Source: CAILZL01 sp050248275 | GTDB lineage: Bacteria; Pseudomonadota; Gammaproteobacteria; Steroidobacterales; Steroidobacteraceae | Direction: 5' to 3' | Length of the DNA stretch: 64,000 bases | NCBI GenBank assembly: GCA_050248275.1 | Contig: JBFWSR010000014.1 | Location: 36,321 to 100,320, forward strand | Shown: positions 49,142 to 57,544 of the stretch, in pieces | How the letters are laid out: every line of letters begins with the position of its first letter | Numbering within the stretch: position 1 is the first letter of the stretch | Translations under genes and position numbers: made by a program | Notes under the pieces: model-generated | Seen by the model: the letters and a program-made list of their open reading frames with translations, nothing else | What the model was told of the DNA's origin: nothing | Databases searched by the model: none

Positions 49142-50424
49142 TGAATACGGAATTCATCATTGCCATTTTCGCCCTCCTGATCGGCCTGTTGACAGGCTGG
49201 TTGCTGGCACGCGCCAAGGCCAGTCAGCGCGAGCAGGCGCTGAGCAACGAGCTGGCAGTGGCGCAGGCACAGCTCAAATCCCAGGAACAATTGGACCAGG
49301 AACGTCAGGCCGCGCTGCAGCTCAGCATGGAACGCCTGACTGCCGAATTCGATTCGGTCGCCGGCAACTCGCTGCGCGCCAACAACGAAACATTCCTGCA
49401 ACTGGCGCGCGAGCATCTGGGTCAACATCAGCAAGTCGCCATTGCCGCCCTCAGCGAACGCGAGAAGGCCATCGAAACCATGGTGGCGCCCATCCGCGAA
49501 GCGCTGAGCAAGACCGAACAGCAGATCAGCCGCATCGAAAAGGAACGCGCCGAAACCTTTGGCTCACTGCGCGCCTCGCTGGAGACGGTCACGCTGGGTC
49601 AGCAGGCCTTGCAGAAAGAGACCCGCAATCTGGTCACTGCACTGCGTCGTCCCGAAGTACGCGGGCAATGGGGTGAACTGACCCTCAAACGTCTCGCTGA
49701 ACTGGCAGGCATGGTCGAGCATTGCGACTTCAGCGAACAGGTGCACACCCGCACCGATGACGGCGCGCTGCGTCCTGACATGATCATCAACATGCCCGAT
49801 GGCCGCACACTGGTGGTGGATGTCAAAACACCGCTGGATGCGTATCTGGAAGCCGTGGAAGCCAGCACCGATGAAGCCCGCGATCATGCGCTGCAACGTC
49901 ATGCCAATATGGTGGCCGAGCGGGTACGGCAGCTGTCCGCAAAGAGTTACTGGGCACAGTTCGAGAAGAGTCCGGACTTCGTCATCCTGTTCATCCCCGG
50001 CGATCAGTTCCTCAGTGCAGCGCTCGCTGAGAATCCGGCGCTGCTGGAAGACGCCATTCGTCAGGATGTGATCATCGCCACGCCCTCAAGTCTGGTGGCC
50101 TTGCTCAAGGCCGTGGCCTACGGCTGGCGACAGACTTCGCTGGCGCAGAATGCGCAAATCATTCGTGATCTGGGCGCCGATCTGTACAAGCGCCTGGGCG
50201 TATTCAATGGCCACTTGCTCAAGCTGTCGCGCCACTTGAACGGCAGTGTCGAAGCCTTCAATGCTGCCATGGGATCGCTGGAACGACAAGTACTGCCGGG
50301 CGCACGCAAGTTCACTGAACTGGGCATTCGCCCCGACAAGGAACTGGACAACATCGAGCCTATCGAAGCCCTGGCGCGCACGCCGCAAACGATCGCTCCT
50401 GCTACGACGCCCGACAACGAATGA
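49141..50424 (+). CDS. rmuC: DNA recombination protein RmuC
   Basis: 427 residues. An N-terminal membrane helix (IIAIFALLIGLLTGWLLARA) leads to a long coiled coil (about 30-150) and a nuclease-like core with RGQWGELTLKRLAELAGM, DGRTLVVDVKTPLDAYLEAV and PDFVILFIPGDQFLSAALAE, matching the PD-(D/E)XK-like RmuC domain. It limits inversions at short inverted repeats. The ATG at 49141 shares one base with the ubiG stop. It overlaps the next gene by 4 bp. Confidence 0.95.
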   Translation: MNTEFIIAIFALLIGLLTGWLLARAKASQREQALSNELAVAQAQLKSQEQLDQERQAALQLSMERLTAEFDSVAGNSLRANNETFLQLAREHLGQHQQVAIAALSEREKAIETMVAPIREALSKTEQQISRIEKERAETFGSLRASLETVTLGQQALQKETRNLVTALRRPEVRGQWGELTLKRLAELAGMVEHCDFSEQVHTRTDDGALRPDMIINMPDGRTLVVDVKTPLDAYLEAVEASTDEARDHALQRHANMVAERVRQLSAKSYWAQFEKSPDFVILFIPGDQFLSAALAENPALLEDAIRQDVIIATPSSLVALLKAVAYGWRQTSLAQNAQIIRDLGADLYKRLGVFNGHLLKLSRHLNGSVEAFNAAMGSLERQVLPGARKFTELGIRPDKELDNIEPIEALARTPQTIAPATTPDNE

Positions 50425-51251
50425 AACTGGATCAGTCACTGGTACAGCGCGCCGCGCCTGCGGGCTCGATGCGTTACTTCGCCTGGCTGTACACGCCGGA
50501 AGCACATCGAGATGTCATCGCCGCGCTGTTCCTGATTGAAGCCGAGTTGCACGACTCCGCACGCGCACCTCATGAAGTGGCGCACATCCGCCTGCAATGG
50601 TGGCGTGAAGAGATCGACCGCCTGACACAGGGCAAGGCACAGCATCCCGCCACGCAAATACTGCAGGCTGCCAGCCGCACCGATATCGGACTGGAGTGCC
50701 TATATGAAGTAGCAATGAGCGCCGCGCAGGAACTGGCCAACAGCACTTATGAAACTGATGTGGAACTCGATCAGTATCTGCGCAACAGCCTCGGCGTCCT
50801 GTTCAATCTGGCAGCGCAGTATCTGGCTGAAACCAGCAGCGCCACCCTGCTGGATGCCGCCAGTCAGCTCGGCGCCTTCGTGCGGCAGGTGGAACTTACG
50901 CGTGACCTGCGGCAGGATTTCCATCAGGGCCGCCTGTATCTGCCACTGGTTACGCTTGATGCGTTGAACATTGACTATGAAGCCCTGCAGGCCAGCGACT
51001 GGCCCGAAGCCTTCGTGCAATTACTCAAGACACGTAGTACGCAACAACTGGCGGCATATCAAACATTGAAGCAGAATTTGTTGAACGCTGAAAAACAGAT
51101 ACTGCGGCCCTTGCTGGTATTGAGTGAGCTTCACGCCCACCTGCTGCAAACACTGCTGGCGACCTCGGCTCAACATGCCCGACAACGACTTGAACTGACG
51201 CCTCTGCAAAAACTCTGGACTGCATGGCGCGCCGCACGCACGGCGCGCTGA
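50421..51251 (+). CDS. Squalene/phytoene synthase-like protein, first Asp motif degenerate
   Basis: 276 residues, all-helical class I terpenoid fold. The second Asp-rich motif and its tail are well kept (LTRDLRQDFHQGRLYLPLV near residue 160), as is HIRLQWWREEIDRLTQGKAQ near 55. The first motif, normally RxxDDxxDE, reads FLIEAELHDSARAP, so the leading Asp residues are lost. This resembles NDUFAF6-type relatives that do not make terpenes. It overlaps rmuC by 4 bp and lies 28 bp before yciK. It is likely not a true phytoene synthase; no carotenoid or hopanoid genes are nearby. Confidence 0.85.
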   Translation: MKLDQSLVQRAAPAGSMRYFAWLYTPEAHRDVIAALFLIEAELHDSARAPHEVAHIRLQWWREEIDRLTQGKAQHPATQILQAASRTDIGLECLYEVAMSAAQELANSTYETDVELDQYLRNSLGVLFNLAAQYLAETSSATLLDAASQLGAFVRQVELTRDLRQDFHQGRLYLPLVTLDALNIDYEALQASDWPEAFVQLLKTRSTQQLAAYQTLKQNLLNAEKQILRPLLVLSELHAHLLQTLLATSAQHARQRLELTPLQKLWTAWRAARTAR

Positions 51252-51279
51252 TGCAACCGTAACCAGCCCACTTTTACTC

Positions 51280-52026
51280 ATGCAAAACCTCAAACACTAC
51301 CAGGCCGTACCCGATTCACTGAAAGACCGCATCATCCTGATTACCGGCACCACCGATGGCATCGGCAAGGCGCTGGCGCTGGCCGCCGCAAAGCTGGGCG
51401 CACAGATCATTGCGCATGGTCGCAGTCAGAAAAAACTGGAGGCAGTGGATGATCTGGTAACGGCTGCGGGCGGTAAGCAGATGGCGTTACTGCCGCTGGA
51501 TTTCGAGAAAGCCGGGCCTGCCGAATACGAAGCCATGGCAGAGGCCATCGAAAAGAATTTCGGTCGCCTGGATGGTCTGGTGCACAACGCCGCCATGCTG
51601 GGCGAACGTGCGCCGATGGAACATCACGATGTGCCCAAATGGTTGCGCGCCATGCACGTCAATACCAATGCGCCCTTCATTCTGACGCGTTACTGCCTGC
51701 CGCTGCTGAAAAAATCGGACGATGCTTCCATCATTTTCAGCAGTTGCGACATCGCTACGCAGGCACGCGCCCACTGGGGGCCCTATCTGGTGTCCAAATG
51801 GGCCAACGAAGGCATGATGCACATGCTGGCCGATGAGCTGAGCAATACCCGGATTCGGGTCAACAGCGTCAATCCCGGCATCACCAATACCAAGATTCGC
51901 ATGCAGGCATTTCCGGCCGAAAATCGCGAAGCCTTGCCACAGCCGGAAAATGTGCTGAATCCATATCTGTATTTACTTGGCGCGCTCAGCAAGGGCGTCA
52001 CCGGTCAGCAGTTGACAAACTCATAG
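51280..52026 (+). CDS. yciK: YciK-type short-chain dehydrogenase/reductase
   Basis: 248 residues. The Rossmann start is ILITGTTDGIGKALALAAAK (TGxxxGIG), followed by HNAAMLG (NNAG-like) and the catalytic Ser/Tyr/Lys set in SIIFSSCDIATQ and GPYLVSKWANEGMM. The C-terminal NPGITNTKIRMQAFPAENRE is specific to the YciK group, which is often found near ubiG in gammaproteobacteria; the usual intervening phosphatase gene (mupP/gph) is absent here. The substrate is unknown. Confidence 0.93.
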   Translation: MQNLKHYQAVPDSLKDRIILITGTTDGIGKALALAAAKLGAQIIAHGRSQKKLEAVDDLVTAAGGKQMALLPLDFEKAGPAEYEAMAEAIEKNFGRLDGLVHNAAMLGERAPMEHHDVPKWLRAMHVNTNAPFILTRYCLPLLKKSDDASIIFSSCDIATQARAHWGPYLVSKWANEGMMHMLADELSNTRIRVNSVNPGITNTKIRMQAFPAENREALPQPENVLNPYLYLLGALSKGVTGQQLTNS

Positions 52027-52249
52027 CAGAATCGGCCCGGCAACCGCAGCACTCAAGGCCAGACCGGCCTGTCCGTTACAGGATGTTGGCAAGCATGCCA
52101 GTGACCGGCATGCAGGCGTCACCTTATCGGCTTCTGTCGCCGCACGGATACTGTGATACGCAGTTCCTTGTTTCTGCATGCGCCACGGCACTAAAGTGAT
52201 TTAAGCATCACCCCTGAAGCCGACTGCGCCTGACCTTGAGTAAAACACG

Positions 52250-53998
52250 ATGCCCAAGCAAAGCGGCCCCGCGTCGCAGGTAATAACGGCCCGCAAATCT
52301 GTAGCAGGCTGGCTCCTCATCGCTGCCGTGTGCCTGCTGATGCAAAATCCACTGGCATTCGCCGCAGAGTCGGTTCAGTCACGTATCATCGTCAAATGGA
52401 AAGCGACCGGCGCCAACACACGCGCACAGACACTCGCGGAAACACGCAATGAATTTCATCGCGCCACCGGACTGGCCATTAATCCACGCCGCTCGCTGGG
52501 TGAACGTCTGGATGTCATGGAGTTGGAACGGCCGCTGCACCGCGACGAATTCATGCAGACGCTCGACCGGTTGCGAGCGCAGCCGGATGTGGAATATGCC
52601 GTACCCGATGAACGGCGCCATGCGCTGCTGCTGCCCAACGATCCGCTGATCACCGCCACCAGCGGCCGCAGCGGCCAGTGGTATTTACTGAACACCGAAC
52701 CTGCGTCGATCAATGCTTACGAAGCCTGGGATTATTCCCAGGGTGGCAATACCGGCAACGGCGTGATCGTCGCCATCGTCGATACGGGCGTACGCTTCGA
52801 TCATCCGGATCTGGCCGGCAAACTGCTGCCGGGTTATGACTTCGTGGATTGCGATCAAAGCAATTGCTCAGGCAGCGGCGTCAAAACCTTCCTGACCGCC
52901 AATGACGGCGATGGCTGGGATGCAGACGCTTCCGATCCCGGCGACTGGCTCAACAGCACGGATCAACAGAACCCGATCTTTGCCGCTTGCGATATTGGCA
53001 ACAGCTCATGGCATGGTACGCGGCTGGCCGGCATCATCGGCGCCGCCACCAACAACGGTCGCGGCATCGCCGGCGCCGGCTGGAATGCACGCATTCTGCC
53101 GGTGCGCGCACTAGGCAAATGCGGCGGTTACGATTCGGACATCATCGCCGGCATGCGCTGGGCAGCCGGTCTGCCTGTGAGCGGCGCACCCAACAATCCG
53201 AATCCGGCCAGGATCATCAATCTCAGCCTGGGGAGCGCCGGAACATGTTCGCCAGCCTATGCCGATGTCATCGCCACGCTGAATGCCGCAGGCGTCAGTG
53301 TGGTGGCCTCGGCGGGCAATGACAGCGCCATGGTCAATACACCCGCCAACTGCAATGGCGTCATTGCCGTCACTGGCGTGCGTAACACGGGCACCAAAGT
53401 GGGTTTCAGCAGTCTGGGTACCGGCGCGACCATCGCTGCGCCTGCGGGCAATTGCGGCGTCAGCAATAGTGCTTGCCTGTACTCCCTCGACACCACTACC
53501 AACCTGGGCGCCACCACGCCCGGCGTGAACGATTACACCGACCAGATCAATTACAACCTGGGCACCAGTTCCTCGGCACCGATTGTCGCCGGCGCCATTG
53601 CGCTCATGCTGGGCGCGAACAGCAACCTCACGCCAGCACAGATCGTCAGCACCCTGCGTACCACTGCCTCCCCTTTTCCCAGTACCGCAACCAGCACCTG
53701 CGAAATTCCCACCAGCACCACCAGCACCACAATCAATGAATCGGAATGCAATTGCACTGCCAGCACCTGCGGAGCCGGGATCGTGAATGCCTATCGGGCG
53801 GTGCTTGCCGTCAGCAGTGTCAGCAGCAGTTCAAGTTCTTCGGCCGCGAGTTCCGTCGCCAACGCAACGGCAAATGCGACCGGCACAAGCAGCAATGGCG
53901 GCGGAGGCGGAGGTGGCGCCAGCACATGGAACAGCCTGTGCTTGATGGTTGGTCTGCTGCTTGCCAGATGCCGGCTGCGGTATGGCACCCCAATATAA
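52250..53998 (+). CDS. Secreted S8 (subtilisin-like) peptidase with GlyGly-CTERM-like tail
   Basis: 582 residues. A signal peptide (about 15-40; SVAGWLLIAAVCLLMQNPLA) precedes an inhibitor-like propeptide (about 45-130) and a peptidase domain with Asp178 (VAIVDTGVRFDHPDL), His255 (SSWHGTRLAGIIGA) and Ser440 (LGTSSSAPIVAGAIA). Several Cys (DFVDCDQSNCSGSG, NSACLYS, ECNCTASTC) suggest disulfides. A Ser-rich linker and the ending SSNGGGGGGGASTWNS, then a hydrophobic stretch and Arg residues, look like a GlyGly-CTERM signal cut by rhombosortase and passed to type II secretion. No such protease is encoded in the window. Stand-alone gene with its own terminator. Confidence 0.92.
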   Translation: MPKQSGPASQVITARKSVAGWLLIAAVCLLMQNPLAFAAESVQSRIIVKWKATGANTRAQTLAETRNEFHRATGLAINPRRSLGERLDVMELERPLHRDEFMQTLDRLRAQPDVEYAVPDERRHALLLPNDPLITATSGRSGQWYLLNTEPASINAYEAWDYSQGGNTGNGVIVAIVDTGVRFDHPDLAGKLLPGYDFVDCDQSNCSGSGVKTFLTANDGDGWDADASDPGDWLNSTDQQNPIFAACDIGNSSWHGTRLAGIIGAATNNGRGIAGAGWNARILPVRALGKCGGYDSDIIAGMRWAAGLPVSGAPNNPNPARIINLSLGSAGTCSPAYADVIATLNAAGVSVVASAGNDSAMVNTPANCNGVIAVTGVRNTGTKVGFSSLGTGATIAAPAGNCGVSNSACLYSLDTTTNLGATTPGVNDYTDQINYNLGTSSSAPIVAGAIALMLGANSNLTPAQIVSTLRTTASPFPSTATSTCEIPTSTTSTTINESECNCTASTCGAGIVNAYRAVLAVSSVSSSSSSSAASSVANATANATGTSSNGGGGGGGASTWNSLCLMVGLLLARCRLRYGTPI

Positions 53999-54001
53999 AA
54001 C

Positions 54002-54020
54002 GGGCTCCGCAGAGCCCTTT
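54002..54020 (+). terminator. Terminator after the S8 peptidase gene
   Basis: GGGCTC-CGCA-GAGCCC-TTT begins 3 bp past the stop codon: a 6-bp GC stem, 4-nt loop, then a short T-run. Confidence 0.7.
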
Positions 54021-54040
54021 CATATTCTCAGAGTTTTTTA

Positions 54041-54184
54041 AGAACCTATCTTAAAAAATGTAGCGAGCGAAGGCGTGTTGCGTCGCGCCGGAGCGCAGGC
54101 ACCGGAGTTTATGCGGAATAAATGAGGATGCCGAGCGCCGCCGCGACGCAAGATAGCGAGCGCAGTAATTTTGAGATAGGTTCT
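54041..54184. mobile_element. MITE-like element of 144 bp with 16-bp inverted ends
   Basis: The ends AGAACCTATCTTAAAA (54041-54056) and TTTTGAGATAGGTTCT (54169-54184) match at 15 of 16 when inverted. If the true ends are GAACC/GGTTC, a 3-bp duplication TAA flanks both sides (54039-54041 and 54184-54186). Inside, TTGCGTCGCG (54078-54087) pairs with CGCGACGCAA (54142-54151), and TAGCGAGCG is repeated near both ends. It has no coding capacity, so it would need a transposase in trans. It separates the peptidase terminator from the galU stop. Confidence 0.75.
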
Positions 54185-54197
54185 AAAGACTGGCTGA

Positions 54198-55091
54198 TTA
54201 TTTGCCGGCCATCTCGCGGGTCAGATCGGCAAGATATTCGCTGAAACGCCGTCCCAAGCTGTGGTGTTTCAATGCATACTCCACCGTGGCCTGCAAATAT
54301 CCCAGTTTGCTGCCGCAATCGTATCGCTTGCCTTCAAATTCGTAGGCATATACGGGCTCATCGACCAGCAAGTCGGCAATGGCGTCGGTGAGCTGAATTT
54401 CGCCGCCGGCACCTCGGCCGGTACGTTCAAGCTTGTCGAAGATCGAACCAGTCAGAATGTAACGACCCACCACCGCCAGGTTCGATGGCGCATTTTGTGG
54501 TTTGGGTTTTTCGACGATCTTGCGAACCCGGCTGAGCCGACCCTCGCGTTCATCGGTAGCGACAATGCCGTACTTGTTGGTTTCTTCCATGGGTACGGTT
54601 TCCACCCCCAGTACACTGGCCTGCCGGGCTTCATAAACTTCCGCCATCTGTTTCAGACAGGAAACCGGTCCATCGATCAGATCGTCCGCCAGATGCACGA
54701 AGAAGGGCTGTTTTTCCACTACCGGCCTGGCGCACAGCACGGCGTGGCCCAGTCCCAGCGGCGAAGCCTGGCGAATGAAAATGCAACTAGCCCAGGAAGG
54801 CACAATACCGCGTACCGCCTGCAGCAAATCGTCCTTGCCCTGCCGTTCCAGTTCCTCTTCAAGTTCATGGTCCGCATCGAAGTGGTCGGCGATGGCGCGC
54901 TTGGTACTACCGGTAATGAATACCAGCTTGCGGGCGCCGGCTGACAGCGCTTCCTCGGCGGCATACTGGATCAGTGGCTTGTCCACGATGGGCAGCATTT
55001 CCTTGGGACTGGCCTTGGTCGCGGGAAGAAAACGCGTCCCTCGACCCGCCACAGGAAACACGGCGAACTGAATTTTTGAAGCCTGGCTCAC
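54198..55091 (-). CDS. galU: UTP-glucose-1-phosphate uridylyltransferase
   Basis: 297 residues. It makes UDP-glucose for lipopolysaccharide and exopolysaccharide synthesis. The nucleotide-binding start VFPVAGRGTRFLPATKASPK is followed by MLPIVDKPLIQYAAEEALSA and, later, GRYILTGSIFDKLERTGRG with GGEIQLTDAIADLL. The start is a GTG at 55091 with GGAGG 6 nt upstream. The gene is bounded by the MITE-like element after its stop and by an inverted-repeat element in its upstream region. Confidence 0.97.
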   Translation of the reverse strand: MSQASKIQFAVFPVAGRGTRFLPATKASPKEMLPIVDKPLIQYAAEEALSAGARKLVFITGSTKRAIADHFDADHELEEELERQGKDDLLQAVRGIVPSWASCIFIRQASPLGLGHAVLCARPVVEKQPFFVHLADDLIDGPVSCLKQMAEVYEARQASVLGVETVPMEETNKYGIVATDEREGRLSRVRKIVEKPKPQNAPSNLAVVGRYILTGSIFDKLERTGRGAGGEIQLTDAIADLLVDEPVYAYEFEGKRYDCGSKLGYLQATVEYALKHHSLGRRFSEYLADLTREMAGK

Positions 55092-55435
55092 TGCACACCT
55101 CCGTTGAAGTTCGGTAATGATAACGCCGAAACCTCACATTTCCGTGACCAGTTTCTAGTTCGCTTCGAATTTGCCTTGGAGCATCCGCCAAACCGTCAAA
55201 GCCATCCCTGGCTATCTGGCTATCGTTCCGGCTCGGTGTGGTGTCCTTGATCTGCCACCGGCCCTGTCAGCCTGGTAGTGATCTTTTGGCTTTGAGCAGA
55301 CTGCATCCCTGCGGCTACCTGCAAACATCCCTTCTCGCAGTGCAATGAATGGCGTCCTTAAACTGCCATCACTGCGGAAAATCCATACCAGTATCAAGGA
55401 CACCACACCGAGCCGGAACGGCAGCTTTCCCTTCA
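55092..55435. other. Intergenic region upstream of galU, mostly an inverted-repeat element
   Basis: 344 bp without a supported gene. It holds the galU leader (55092-55200), the tandem 8-mer CTGGCTAT x2 (55208-55223) and the 197-bp element at 55224-55420. The open frame across the element has no ribosome binding site and ends at repeat sequence, so I do not call it. Confidence 0.6.
55224..55420. mobile_element. 197-bp element with perfect 28-bp terminal inverted repeats
   Basis: Bases 55224-55251 (beginning CGTTCCGGCTCGGTGTGG) are the exact reverse complement of 55393-55420, separated by 141 bp. No longer match extends inward or outward. A tandem duplication of CTGGCTAT directly abuts the left end; there is no clear target duplication on the right. 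The size, perfect ends and lack of a gene fit a non-autonomous mobile element. As DNA or RNA it would form a very stable long stem between the ComEA-like gene stop (16 bp away) and galU. Confidence 0.7.
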
Positions 55436-55738
55436 TCAGCCGGTTTTCTTGCCGGTCTCCGCAGCGCCACCCACCAGAATGTTGCCCCGGTTCTTTTCCA
55501 ACAACTGTTCACCGATACCCTTGACCTTCAGCAATTCATCGATACTTTTGAATGAACCATTCTTGGCCCGGTACTCCACAATGGCCTTGGCTTTGGCCGC
55601 ACCCACGCCTTTCAATTCCCTGGCCAGGGTGACTGCATCCGCCTTGTTGATATCCACTGCCGCCATGGCCGGTGCACCCAGTCCCAGAACCAGCATGGCG
55701 ACTAACAAACACTTGATCCCACGAATCGACTGCTTCAT
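55436..55738 (-). CDS. ComEA-like helix-hairpin-helix protein
   Basis: 100 residues from the ATG at 55738, with AAGGAG 5 nt upstream; a GTG at 55744 lies inside the ribosome site. A signal peptide (CLLVAMLVLGLGAPAMAA) gives a mature domain VDINKADAVTLARELKGVGA followed by KSIDELLKVKGIGEQLLEKN, two helix-hairpin-helix motifs as in the DNA-binding part of ComEA. It probably binds DNA in the periplasm and works with the ComEC encoded at 23-25 kb. It is read leftward from the lapB side, not coupled to it. Confidence 0.93.
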   Translation of the reverse strand: MKQSIRGIKCLLVAMLVLGLGAPAMAAVDINKADAVTLARELKGVGAAKAKAIVEYRAKNGSFKSIDELLKVKGIGEQLLEKNRGNILVGGAAETGKKTG

Positions 55739-55844
55739 GTGCACTCCTTCTCATTTCCGTTGTAAATCAGGCTGTTCCAATCTGTGTTCAGCAAACATCG
55801 TCGACGGGATGCATTCTTGCAGCGCCAGAATCAGACGCACGTGT

Positions 55845-55873
55845 GCATTTCTGGGTGTTTGCACCAGAAATGC
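55845..55873. terminator. Hairpin between lapB and the ComEA-like gene
   Basis: GCATTTCTGG (55845-55854) and CCAGAAATGC (55864-55873) form a perfect 10-bp stem with a 9-nt loop, 33 bp past the lapB stop. No U-tract follows on the lapB strand, so termination is likely but unproven. Confidence 0.5.
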
Positions 55874-55905
55874 AGAGCAAAACAGCGGATTTTTTTACCG
55901 GGAAT

Positions 55906-57114
55906 TCAGCCCTGAGGATTGCGCCGGCTGACGGGCGCGAGTTCGAGACGGCTGACGGGCGCGAGGGTGTCCCAGCTATGGCAACCGGGGCATTGCCAGA
56001 AATGTGAGCCGGTATTAACTCCGCAACTGACGCAGCGATAGCGCTGCGTACGCCGGAATATTTTCGACAGGGCGCTGGCAATTGCGCCAAGTCTGACCTC
56101 GTCCAACACGACCGGCTCACCCGCCAAAGCCATCACCATGTCCCCCAGGTTGGCATCCTGGCGCAGAAAGTCCGGCAGACATTGCAGCAGGTACGGCTCG
56201 TCGAAAACATTGGCGGCAATCGCTGCATATCCCAGCGCAGCCCGTTGTGCCGGCTCGGTAGTATGTAGACTCAAACTCTCGTCCACGCTGTCCATATTGG
56301 CAGCAAACGCGCGCAAGGCCTGGATATAACGCGGCAAGACAATAGGCAACAAATGCGGATGCAGTTCAATTACACGCTTGCACAGCAATGCCGCAGTGCG
56401 GGCATCGGCATGCGCCAGCGCCAAGCCGGCGCGCAGCAGGCTGCCACGCGGAAAATTACGTTGTACTGCAAATGCCTTGTCCAGCCACTCGCCCGCCTGC
56501 GTCGCCTGCCCTTCGCGTTGCGCCTGGTCCGCCAGCTCGCAGTAGTAATGCGCCAGCGCCGTGGGATGCTCGGGCGAGGAAAACTCCGCCAGACGCTGAA
56601 AAGTGGCAATTGCCTGATGCCAGTCGCCCTGTTGTTCGTAGATATTGAGCAGATTGCGCAGCGCCATACTGCGATGCGCAGGTCGTTCAATCAATTGCTG
56701 AAAATAATTTTCGGCGCGATCCAGCAACCCCGCCTTGAGATAGTCTTCGCCCAGGGCAAACTCTGCCTGTTCGCGCAATAAGGACGGCAAGTCGGCGCGT
56801 TGCATGACACTTTCATGTACACGGATGGCGCGATCCACTTCGCCACGCCGCCGGTATAAATGGCCCAGCGCCAACTGGGTTTCTACCGTACCGGCATCAG
56901 CCTCCGCCAGACCACGCAGCACTTCCAGCGCCTTGTCCGGTTGCTCATTAAGCAAATGATTGAGACCGGCGAAGTACTGCGTACTGAAGGGTTCGGTACG
57001 CGGCCGGGTTCCAGTATTGGCGGCGGCGCGCCGAAAAATCTGGCTGCCGAACCAACCCGCCGCGGCCGCCAGCACCAGAGCCAGAATCAGATCGATGGGT
57101 ACATTGCTGAACAT
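55906..57114 (-). CDS. lapB: LPS assembly protein B (TPR and rubredoxin-like domain)
   Basis: 402 residues. An N-terminal membrane anchor (DLILALVLAAAAGWFGSQIF) is followed by about nine TPR repeats (for example ALGHLYRRRGEVDRAIRVHE) and a C-terminal zinc rubredoxin-like domain with YRCVSCGVNTGSHFWQCPGC. LapB delivers LpxC to the FtsH protease and so controls LPS synthesis. It lies 3 bp after lapA, the conserved pair. Confidence 0.96.
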   Translation of the reverse strand: MFSNVPIDLILALVLAAAAGWFGSQIFRRAAANTGTRPRTEPFSTQYFAGLNHLLNEQPDKALEVLRGLAEADAGTVETQLALGHLYRRRGEVDRAIRVHESVMQRADLPSLLREQAEFALGEDYLKAGLLDRAENYFQQLIERPAHRSMALRNLLNIYEQQGDWHQAIATFQRLAEFSSPEHPTALAHYYCELADQAQREGQATQAGEWLDKAFAVQRNFPRGSLLRAGLALAHADARTAALLCKRVIELHPHLLPIVLPRYIQALRAFAANMDSVDESLSLHTTEPAQRAALGYAAIAANVFDEPYLLQCLPDFLRQDANLGDMVMALAGEPVVLDEVRLGAIASALSKIFRRTQRYRCVSCGVNTGSHFWQCPGCHSWDTLAPVSRLELAPVSRRNPQG

Positions 57115-57117
57115 GAA

Positions 57118-57420
57118 TTACAGCGGGTTGTCACGCGACCGTTCACTGCCCGCTGCCAATGTTCGCGCCCTGGCTTCTGCCGCCTTGAGCGCACGCCGCA
57201 GACGGCCCCGCTCGCTGAGTAGTTCCGCCACCCAGGCAACGCGCATCATCACACCCGCAATCAGACCGACCGCAACAGCCATCACCAGCGCCAGACCCAG
57301 CGGCAGGCGCCAGCTCACCAATGCCAGCTCAATGACCACAGTCTGGGAATTCAACGCAACGAGCACCATGCCCAGCGCCATGACCACGAACAACAGCAGC
57401 AGAAATTTTTTGCGACCCAT
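57118..57420 (-). CDS. lapA: Lipopolysaccharide assembly protein A (DUF1049)
   Basis: 100 residues from the ATG at 57420. Two membrane helices, KKFLLLLFVVMALGMVLVAL and LPLGLALVMAVAVGLIAGVM, flank a short loop with NSQTVVIELALVSW, the DUF1049 signature. A basic coiled tail (RGRLRRALKAAEARAR) follows. It partners LapB in the inner membrane. The ihfB terminator lies upstream, so lapAB probably has its own promoter. Confidence 0.94.
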   Translation of the reverse strand: MGRKKFLLLLFVVMALGMVLVALNSQTVVIELALVSWRLPLGLALVMAVAVGLIAGVMMRVAWVAELLSERGRLRRALKAAEARARTLAAGSERSRDNPL

Positions 57421-57466
57421 GTGCTCAAGTCTAACGCGAGGTGACGCCTGTCGCCCAAACAAAAAA

Positions 57467-57490
57467 CGGATTCAAGCACACTTGAATCCG
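57467..57490 (-). terminator. Intrinsic terminator of ihfB
   Basis: CGGATTCAAG-CACA-CTTGAATCCG is a perfect 10-bp stem; on the minus strand it is followed by TTTTTTGTTT (57466-57457). It closes the pheA-to-ihfB block. Confidence 0.93.
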
Positions 57491-57544
57491 CTCAATCATT
57501 ACAGAAAAGGCTGTGAAGAAAGCAGCCAACACGGCAGTTAATGA

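Noticed and set aside
52093..52113. GCATGCC/GGCATGC inverted repeat as the yciK terminator
   Set aside because: Only 7 bp with no U-tract; could be chance.
55212..55436. Open frame of about 74 codons across the 28-bp inverted-repeat element
   Set aside because: No ribosome site, no family match, and the frame is made mostly of repeat sequence.
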